Shown in pieces: positions 56,829 through 64,000 of a DNA stretch of 64,000 nt (position 1 is the first letter of the stretch; each line of letters begins with the position of its first letter). A program made the translations under genes and the position numbers. Source of the stretch: Ligula intestinalis (Eukaryota; Platyhelminthes; Cestoda; Diphyllobothriidea; Diphyllobothriidae); the NCBI GenBank assembly GCA_036362985.1, contig JAYGXS010000003.1:91876603-91940602 (forward strand). The letters run 5' to 3'. The notes beneath the pieces were generated by a model. The model saw only the letters and a list, made by a program, of their open reading frames with translations, did no database searches and was not told the origin of the DNA.

Positions 56829-57644
56829 AGCAGCAATTTGCTGTTCGAATGGACAATTTAACAATCCAGGACGTCGTCAGCGGTTAGTATGAAAATGCTT
56901 GCTGAAGTCAGCCATATCTGGTACTGCTAATACCACTTCTTCTTTTTCTAATACTACTATCTAGGGTGAAGGTGGGTGATAGAATTTGCTGGTACATTTA
57001 CTCGCTGTTTAATAAGTCAGATGTGACGCTGATTTAAGTTAGCACTGGGCTCGCAACCCTTTATCCCAAGAAGAATGTTGCAATTCTCATGCTAGGAGTG
57101 ACAAAGCCAACGCTATGGGTCATACCTCCTTGGTCTAAAAGATAATGAGAATCTGGGTTTAACTATTTCGGGTAAGTACATGCTTGAGGTCCTAAGCAAA
57201 ACTGCGTTTGTCTTGCTTTCCGCAATCTCAAATCGATCCATGGAGCTGAACTCACGAAGAGGATTTTCATATGGCCACATGTCTATGCTAGAAATGCTAA
57301 TTTTTAGTAATCACGCTTACAAAGGCCAGTAGATAGCATTTTATAAGTACTGCCTGTCGTTACAAACTTAATGCTATCGTGAAAATAATAATGATAAACA
57401 GTGAAATCTTATAAAATAATTGTTATCGGCTGTAAAAAACTCCTAAATCGGTGGATGAGTTCAGCGGGTCACCGATTTCCAAAAAACTATAGGAGAAAAA
57501 ACTGCCTTAATAGGTAACAGTGTTTGGTGTGGTTAGATTGGGACCAGATGTTGAGGGTTCGGGACGTTTATGCTCATGGGAAAAAATAATATATCGTTGA
57601 GTTAAGAAGGGGTCATCCGGGACAACAGGAGAAGACAGTAGAAG
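56829..57644 (-). other. Possible upstream region of the minus-strand gene
   Basis: No recognised repeat or coding sequence. If 56,828 is the start, the promoter would lie here, but I see no diagnostic element. Confidence 0.35.
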
Positions 57645-58465
57645 TCAAGGCAACATCACCGAGATGCGACCCACCTGACTCCAGAGCCCATCGGAAAGTT
57701 GGCGATAACCATAATCGGCGACCTCGAAGACCACAGCGAATTTTGCAAAAACGGAGAAGAGTTTGCAGCCCTTGGAAGTGATGCTTGACTCTGCTTCAAA
57801 TGCTAGGAGGACCCTTTCAAAATCTACAATTTGCGTTTTGGAAAAGGAGACAGATAGTAACGACTTTATTTCCTCTAAATTTAAATGCTTATGTAATTTG
57901 CCTTTAAAAATCGATAGTGTAGAAGACATCCTAATATCGAGTGGAAGTTTGTTCCAAATAAAAGCATATTTCGAGGTAAAAAAGCGAGAATGGTTAGATG
58001 TGGAGCTACGGGGTGTTAAAATTATCATGGAAGAGTTAGGAGTGGCGTAAGGTCGGTCTACCGGAAGAAAAGCGTTAATTTGTGGGAGATTAGGACTATC
58101 GTCAACGTGAAACAGAAAGCATATACCAGCTTCGAGTCTTCTTACCCAAAGAAATTTAATGTTTGCTAACTGACATCTATCTGTTTAACACATACCTAAC
58201 CCAGAAACAGAAAATATTTTACGATTGAAAACTCGCTGAACCTTTTCAATCATACTACGGTCATTCTGGGTCATAAGACCAAAAAGCAGACAGCAGTATT
58301 CTAGTATAGGGAGAACAAGCATGCGGTATAGTTTTAATTTCATTGCTGGAAGGAAAATAATATGCGATATAAACCCACATATCTGTGCGGCCTTGGCAGA
58401 AATTCGATCTGCATGAGGTGATAATGCAAGCTTATTCGTGTAAGTAAGGTGATTGCTGAACAGGC
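57645..58465 (-). mobile_element. LINE fragment, C-terminal part, CR1-like
   Basis: The minus strand reads LYRMLVLPILEYCCLLFGLM and RSMIEKVQRVFNRKIF, then after a stop NHSRFFTSKYAFIWNKLPLD and SIFKGKLHKHL. This is the region after RT in CR1-like elements. The start lies in array intron sequence at 58,470. Broken by at least one stop near 58,185. Confidence 0.78.
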
Positions 58466-59343
58466 TGGGCCTTAACGGGTGATGCGGCACTGATGAATTC
58501 GAATATGCGCTGGATGTCAATACAATGATAACACCATAGAGACTCTAAGTGACCGGCGTAAAATGACCATCCTATCGCCGGACTATAATGGGATGGACGA
58601 CCAGCCTAGGTGTTTCGTATCGTGTTTAAAAGCGCATGATGAGGTCGAATATTTGTTCTTGAATACGGTGAAACTGGCGACAATTTTCGTCTTAGACTGA
58701 CTTTTCGTGGGCTTGATCTGTCACTTGCTCGCTTTGTGCAAGAACGATTGAGTACTTTTTCAAACCAGGAAAGAAATCCCTTTCGCGGAATGTTCAAGCC
58801 TGTATTTGTTATGGGGACGTGAGTGGCAATGCAATCAAACCCTACGACCAGAACCGTGCACCATTACCGCCGTGCCCGCATGTTCACGCACACGTGCAGT
58901 GCATATGTTCTAGAAACGTCTCAGAGTGTGGGGAGCTACTAATCAGCGTGCGGACCAAAACTCATGTGGCATGCTATTGGCTAGGATTATTGTAGAAGGA
59001 GCTGAGGCTTATACATAGGCTGTAGTGGACAAGCTAAAGGATCCGTCGTCTTTGTGTTTTCCTGAAAAAACCTTTTGCACTCAGAATCGGCTATTTACCT
59101 TCTTCTGCCGACTAGTTGGGTTATGACAGTATTTATTTATTTTTTGATCGCCAACCTGATATAAAGCTTGTGTGGAAATAAACCTTTTTCGGTATGAGCC
59201 GATGTCCTCATTTGGACGTAAAGTTAATTATCATTATTGACTTAATTTGGAAACCTCGGTTTTCTATCCAGCGATTAAAAATTAAGTTGTAAGTTGGCTT
59301 TGAGATGATGACCAAACTTATTCAGTGCTTTTTTGTTTTTTAG
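58466..59343 (+). other. Array intron before exon 31
   Basis: 58,490-58,620 is an inverted match to 35,085-35,220. Later parts match introns near 34.6-35.0 kb in inverted sense. Acceptor-side module TTTGAGATGATGACCAAACT at about 59,300. Confidence 0.6.
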
Positions 59344-59430
59344 ACCTGCCAGAGCATAACTGTGGGGTTTGTGGCAAAATGTTTGCAACGAAGAAGAAGC
59401 TGAATGAGCATGACCTTCGCAAACATCAAA
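59344..59430 (+). CDS. C2H2 zinc-finger cassette exon 31
   Basis: Acceptor ttttttag|AC and donor A|gtagcg. Starts LPEHN. Ligands lie in CGVCGKMF and HDLRKH, helix ATKKKLNEH, contacts T/K/K/E. It is the inverted block-C duplicate of exon 20 (T/E/E/E): acidic contacts have become basic while the rest stayed alike. Confidence 0.92.
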
Positions 59431-59806
59431 GTAGCGCTGTTTACCCTCAACTAGTTTCTGTTTCATTGTCGTCATAATGTAGTCCAGGAATGCTAGTTTT
59501 TTTAGAGACGCAGAAAATTCCAAAAAGGGAAATGTTTTAAGAGAAAACCGGGTGAATACAGCAGCGCAAGTAGAATAACTTTGAAGAATAATCCTTTTCT
59601 AAAGTTTTTGGATATATATTCCTCCATATTGCGTACAATGTTACGTATGTTACCAAACAGCCCAATGATTGATGATACATTCGAAAATGGCTAAATTAGA
59701 ATTGATATTTTTCCTGTCTTTGTGGTCTTCTGGGGTTTTTGACGCATGTTAACAATTGTATCACCCAATGTGAGTTAATCGTTTTTTTGTGTGCTTTGCT
59801 TTTCAG

Positions 59807-59893
59807 ACCTACGAGAACACAAATGTGGGTTATGCGGCAACACATTTGCAATGAAAAAAGACCTGACGCTTCATGTCCGTCGTATCCACAATT
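59807..59893 (+). CDS. C2H2 zinc-finger cassette exon 32
   Basis: Acceptor gcttttcag|AC and donor T|gtatgg, the only exon ending in T, so the junction codon would be Tyr with an AC or AT partner. Starts LREHK. Ligands lie in CGLCGNTF and HVRRIH, helix AMKKDLTLH, contacts M/K/D/L. Block-C duplicate of exon 19. Confidence 0.92.
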
Positions 59894-60084
59894 GTATGGT
59901 TCCAATGTTAAAAATCATTTTCATTGTCATCATTGAGTTGCGTTTTCTATTGTCTGACTGATAGTCGGCGCACACACGAGCATTGAAGCAATTAGACATA
60001 GCGGTGGACGGAGCATTGATATCTGTCGATTGAAAATACTAGATTGGTTAAAAGTATGGTTTTTTTCCTCCGGCTAGTTTATTG

Positions 60085-60590
60085 TCAGGGGGTTTTGACA
60101 GATTTTCTTAGATTATTTGGCCCAATCGTGAAAAAGATCACTGCATTCAGTGGGGTTTGAACCCACATAGCAGAGAAGGCCTTTTCGCAGCCAACGCTCT
60201 ACCAATTGAGCTAAAAAAGCCAAGCCTTGCGGTGTAAAATTTAATCACACGGATTGATTTTACCCGCCCGACTTATCGCTCGTGTGGAGTCCGCCATTTT
60301 GAAACAGCAAGCTGACTGCCGAAGAAGGATTTCCCAAGCAATGCTTGTCATTCTTGTCATAAATTGTTTTAACGTTGCGTCTACCCGTCTCATGCCCGTA
60401 GTTGGCGCACACTTCTGGTCTGAATCCACAGAGCTTGGCGTGTGATGGGGCCCTGATTAACATTGGCTACGTGAGGTGTTTTGGGCCCACATTCTAGACT
60501 CTGCCTGTTGCCCATCTGCGCTGTATGCCAGCTCGTGGTGGTGTTTCTGGTTGTTATAGCTGTTTTGATCATCTGAGTTAAGACAGGATA
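60085..60590 (-). repeat. tRNA-derived SINE, copy 3
   Basis: On the minus strand the tRNA-like head near 60,141-60,230 has TAGCTCAATTGGTAGAGCG and GTGGGTTCAAACCCCAC. The body matches 29,290-29,640 in inverted sense (CATGCCCGTAGTTGGCGCACACTTCT in plus sense). Confidence 0.65.
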
Positions 60591-60659
60591 CGCTTCAAAC
60601 AGTTATGCGTCCAATACTAGCGAACATCCGTGTCCCAGGGAGCAATTGAGATGACGAAT

Positions 60660-60725
60660 ACTCGATCGCTGGGACAATATGGGACAAACGTCAGGCGAAT
60701 AAACATATTGTCCCAGCGATCGAGT
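60660..60725. repeat. Perfect 22-base inverted repeat
   Basis: ACTCGATCGCTGGGACAATA at 60,660 (22 bases with TG) pairs perfectly with its complement ending at 60,725, around a 22-base spacer. It would form a strong hairpin in RNA or a cruciform in DNA. Confidence 0.9.
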
Positions 60726-60798
60726 CTTTCTCTTCTCAGTTATATGTCCATCTATGCGATTTCTTTGTCGCCTGCCCTCCAGTTCTATAAAGCTTATA

Positions 60799-61264
60799 CA
60801 GTGGAGTCCGGTTAATGTTGACACGGTTAATGTGGACAACCACTTAATATGGTCAATTGGCCAGTAACGGAATTTCTCCATAGTAAAATCCTCCGGTTAA
60901 TCTGGACAGCCACCGCTCAATGTGGACAGCACCAAGCTGTCAACCGGTCGGTCGACCCACAGATTTTGTCAAAAATCCAGTCCAACTGGCCCGCGGTGGG
61001 GAATTCCCGCGTCCTGTTCTGAAAGTTTTGCTTCAGATGAACAGTACTGTGATAAAGAACTTTAGGGGAGCTTTAAGAGAAACATTTCCACAAAAGCAAT
61101 CAAAACTGAGCATGTTCTTTTAATAAAACTTCCTTCAGATGCAAAAATCTGTTTTTTTATACGTAGAAACGACTGGGTTGGGGTCAGTTCGCTTAATTTG
61201 GACAACCGGTTAATATGGACATTTGGCCTGGAACGGAGGTGTCCACATTAACCAGACTCCACTG
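60799..61264 (+). mobile_element. Tigger/pogo-like element, internally deleted
   Basis: TA-flanked, 466 bases, termini CAGTGGAGTCCGGTTAATG and its inverted complement with a few mismatches; subterminal GTTAATnTGGACA motifs repeat. A frame ending at 61,123 reads KNFRGALRETFPQKQSKLSM and FF, a typical C-terminus of pogo/Tigger transposases. This is a non-autonomous derivative that kept the end of the gene. Confidence 0.85.
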
Positions 61265-61399
61265 TATTTGCTTTTATTAAGTTGACGTGTGACCCTTACG
61301 CATGCAATACTCACCCAGTATTCCAGCAGGTAGCAGGTAATCGAATGCATTTGAGAGCAGGTTGATCGAAGTATTGTGACCAGTTTTAAGTCTTATTTC

Positions 61400-61680
61400 C
61401 TAGCCCGCAGCGATTTTTGCAGTTGAGCATTCGTTTAATGTATGCCTATCTGCCAAAATGCACAATCTCTGTAAAGGAGAACAGATGTTTTTATTTTCAA
61501 TGATGATGGCAGCACTCTGAAGCGTAAAATTGCCATTTCATCTTAATATTTTGTCTTAAACCAATTTTTTAGCATCCTCGGAAACATGAGACTCTTCCCG
61601 GCTGTGGCAGTTCTTCCGCCCTTACCTCCTTTCGACTTGCATATTTATTGGTGCCAGTTTTTTCCAAATTTTTCATTACT
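61400..61680 (+). repeat. Dispersed AT-rich repeat, copy 2
   Basis: Matches 25,860-26,090 (CTGAAGCGTAAAATTGCC-like, CTTACCTCCTTTCGACTTGCA-like, TTATTGGTGCCA). Confidence 0.6.
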
Positions 61681-61879
61681 GACAGACGTTTTTCTATCAT
61701 TATATTTTTTACAAAGAAAAATAAACTTGATTATCTGCTGTTTTCTTTTCGTTTGATTTTCCCGACTGTTTTCTGTCGTTACTTTTGTTACAAAGGTTAG
61801 TCAGTTTAATCCTGTGCTGTCTCCATTTTGCTTGGTTTTCCGTTAAAAGGAGTCTTAGTTATGGTTGTACTCGGATCGC

Positions 61880-62500
61880 TACGATAATCAGGTCAAATCT
61901 CAGGTCGGAAGTTCAAAGGCAAGAGTCACCAGAAGGAGTAGTTTATTGTTTACAGAACTCCTAGTTACAGTCTCATGTGGCTGGCTGGCTAGTAGCCCTT
62001 GTTAGATCCGGAACCCCGCCGGCAACGAGGAGAATGAGGAGTCAGAGTAGCTTGGTCGGGAGAGGCTGCGCCGTTATCAAAAACATGGAGGAGGGAAGAT
62101 AGCTCCATCGTAGGGAGGTTTGGTGTAGCAGACCCCGGCCGGCGTCTTATGTGGCAGTGGCCACTGGCAAAGCAAGGGCTGGTCCTGACTGCGTCCAGCC
62201 AGGTCTGTGAGTGTCGACTGTCTGTTGTGTGGGGGTGATGACAGTTGCTTCAGTAAGATTGTGAAGCAAGTTTAAGTTTCCGTGAGTGGTGCGTTGCAAT
62301 TCCCCGAGGAATGTTGCCTACAAAGGCCCCCCGCTGCGTTGGCCAAAGGGGCAGTGTGTGAAGTCGTCCGTAGGGAGCCGCGACTACTTGGGCGCTCGTG
62401 TGAGCGCACGTATGTCTGCGAGTGGAAGTAGGTCAAGTGGAACAGGCAATTACGAAAGCGCATGACGTTGGGGCAGCGGGCTTTGGAGAACGAAGGGGGC
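61880..62500 (-). repeat. LTR-like dispersed repeat, copy 4, with nested GC-rich repeat
   Basis: Inverted match to 30,665-30,990 in two parts, split by the GC-rich repeat at 61,975-62,140. Contains AGTTTATTGTTTACAG, the inverted poly(A)-like stretch. Confidence 0.6.
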
Positions 62501-63363
62501 AAGAGGAATTATGGCTCTCCGCCACACGTTAAAGCTACAAATAGAGGACACTGAAAACGCAAGGTGTAACACAGAGGCCACCTAAATGGATAACGTAAAA
62601 GCAAATTTAAAAACTGGGATGCAAAATTTTAATGGATTCATAAAATTGCATGAGTGCTCGTCAGTTGCATCCGCTTAATGCGTTCTAGGTTCATAAACGA
62701 AAAAAATTACGAAATTGAATTTGCACAGAAATGTCATAGGTCATAATCGCTATGGCAAATTAGTAAAGAAGGAAGGTTTAACGAGGTGGAAACGAGCTTT
62801 GAAATTACGATGCCGAATTACGAAGGGGAATACAAGAATTGAATTTCTACAGAATTGCCTAATAAACAAGGAATATCCTTTTGAGGTTTACAAAGTTCTT
62901 CGACGTGAGAAAGTACGCCCAACCTTCAAAAACCTCGACCGACTCATACAATCAAAAAAGAGGATTCTTTTCAGTCGTTGGATCATAACAAATCTCTTTT
63001 GCATAAAAAATCACATTCTAGACAAGATTACTTTTTATTGTAGGTGCATATTCAAGGTCAAGGTCAAGGTCGAGCGCTGGTTTCGAAATTTCAGCTAAGT
63101 CATCAGTCTTATATAAATCGATTTATCTAAGAGAAGATACGACTATTAGTCTTTCGTTTTCTTAAATAAATTATATGTAAGTACCAGTTCTTACGCTAGA
63201 AAAATCTGCTTCCATTCCTTTAGTTGGTTTGGTCTCTTCTTGCTTACCTAGCATTCCGTTAACCATCTGTCTTGCTTTCAGTAACTTATATAAGCTTAAA
63301 CAGTTAGTTTATTCTGAATTTCCAACTGTTTTCGTGATAAGTCTACTTGTTGCTTCGAAAAGT
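62501..63363 (+). other. Unrecognised AT-rich sequence with one 127-codon frame
   Basis: The frame at 62,715-63,098 is Lys/Arg-rich (RITKGNTRIEFLQNCLINKE) and faintly recalls N-terminal parts of Penelope-like proteins, not enough to assign. It may be the 5' portion of the element whose ORF follows. Confidence 0.35.
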
Positions 63364-64000
63364 ATGAAGGCGACACTTTCATTTAGTAGGAAGCCACAGA
63401 ATTCCAGACCCAAGCGGTGTCTGCGAAAGGCAAAAATCATTACTGATATCAGTCTTCAGCCTGACATCAGTATTCAGCCTGATCTGATTGCCAAGCAAAT
63501 AGATTTGTCTGCAATGAAAAATTGCAGCGAGTTTATGTTGAAATTTGGGTCAGTTCTCTCAATCCTTGGGACCCTATTTGATGGGAATATCGCTGCAGTT
63601 TCCTCTCAGGAATGCAAACGTTTAGAAAGTCTCGTTAATTTGGTCGCAAGTGAGTCACAGGATCGACAAAAAAGGTCGTACAATTTTATTCTGATAAACG
63701 TTCCGAAATCAATTCGGCCAATGGACGTTGCAATGCATTTCCTCTGCTCCTGTGGATTTAACTATAAAATAGCAGAGGCTATAAGACTGTCATCTCGCAG
63801 TAAAAACCCACCAATTTTAGTCAAGCTATTTTCACCCATTGAAATAGACGCCATTTTTAAACAGCAAGAGTTTGTTTCCAAATATCTGAGAAATGCAATG
63901 TATTTCCTCTGTCATGATCTCACTCCAATGGAGCGAAGAATAGCGTCAAGTTCTTCGAATAAAATAGTAATTTCACCGCAACCGGCTCAAGTTCCTGGTC
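63364..64000 (+). CDS. Partial ORF1-like protein of a non-LTR element, runs off the window
   Basis: Open for 212 codons from ATG at 63,364 to the window edge. The frame is also open upstream to at least 63,298, so the start is provisional. It reads KRSYNFILINVPKSIRPMDV, then AEAIRLSSRSKNPPILVKLF and LCHDLTPMERR. This order (NVP motif, RL, hydrophobic strand, DLTPxxRR) is typical of the ORF1 / N-terminal region of CR1-like LINEs. No stop or frameshift in this part, so it may be a younger copy. Confidence 0.6.
   Translation, partial: MKATLSFSRKPQNSRPKRCLRKAKIITDISLQPDISIQPDLIAKQIDLSAMKNCSEFMLKFGSVLSILGTLFDGNIAAVSSQECKRLESLVNLVASESQDRQKRSYNFILINVPKSIRPMDVAMHFLCSCGFNYKIAEAIRLSSRSKNPPILVKLFSPIEIDAIFKQQEFVSKYLRNAMYFLCHDLTPMERRIASSSSNKIVISPQPAQVPG

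Noticed and set aside
3087..59893. CRISPR-like array because of evenly sized repeats
   Set aside because: Repeats are coding, both-stranded, separated by hundreds to thousands of bases and flanked by splice sites.
62715..63098. Penelope-like N-terminal domain
   Set aside because: Resemblance is compositional (Lys/Arg-rich with a Leu/Cys pattern) and no second motif was found.

Overview
The window looks like eukaryotic, intron-rich and transposon-rich DNA. The most likely source is a flatworm, probably a tapeworm. This is inferred from a 42-base intron near the 5' end of one gene and from decayed RTE-like, CR1-like, Penelope-like, Merlin and pogo elements occurring together. No prokaryotic operon, rRNA gene, convincing tRNA gene or CRISPR array is present.

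The dominant feature is a large array of single-zinc-finger exons. I count 32 intact internal exons, 16 on each strand. Each is exactly 87 bases, is bounded by an AG acceptor and a GT donor, starts and ends in phase 1, and encodes one complete C2H2 finger (C-x2-C-x3-F/Y-x5-L/M-x2-H-x4-H) with a seven-residue linker usually reading x-N-L-R-E-H-S instead of TGEKP. Any such exon can therefore be joined to any other without changing frame. The DNA-contact positions (-1, 2, 3, 6 of the helix) form 31 different quartets among 32 exons, while the zinc ligands and core are invariant.

Layout: plus-strand finger exons run from 1 to 22.9 kb. A transposon-rich gap without fingers runs from 23 to 30 kb. 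Minus-strand finger exons run from 30.1 to 55.0 kb, so the two arrays point at each other. Two more plus-strand fingers lie at 59.3-59.9 kb. The arrays grew by segmental duplication, because two-finger blocks together with their introns recur in direct and inverted copies.

The minus array has recognisable ends. A 268-base non-finger exon at 55,859-56,126 ends in phase 1, as needed to splice into the fingers. It is preceded by a 45-base exon across a 42-base intron. Two alternative terminal finger exons, each with its own stop codon, lie at 53.5 and 50.9 kb. A possible start exon lies at 56.8 kb. I see no first or last exon for the plus array.

The introns hold decayed mobile DNA: three families of non-LTR elements with frameshifts and stops, two Gypsy fragments, three or more Penelope-like remnants, a broken Merlin transposase, two kinds of pogo-like TA-target elements, a small foldback family, tRNA-derived SINEs and tandem repeats. 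All 32 internal finger exons stay open in the midst of this decay, which argues for selection on them.
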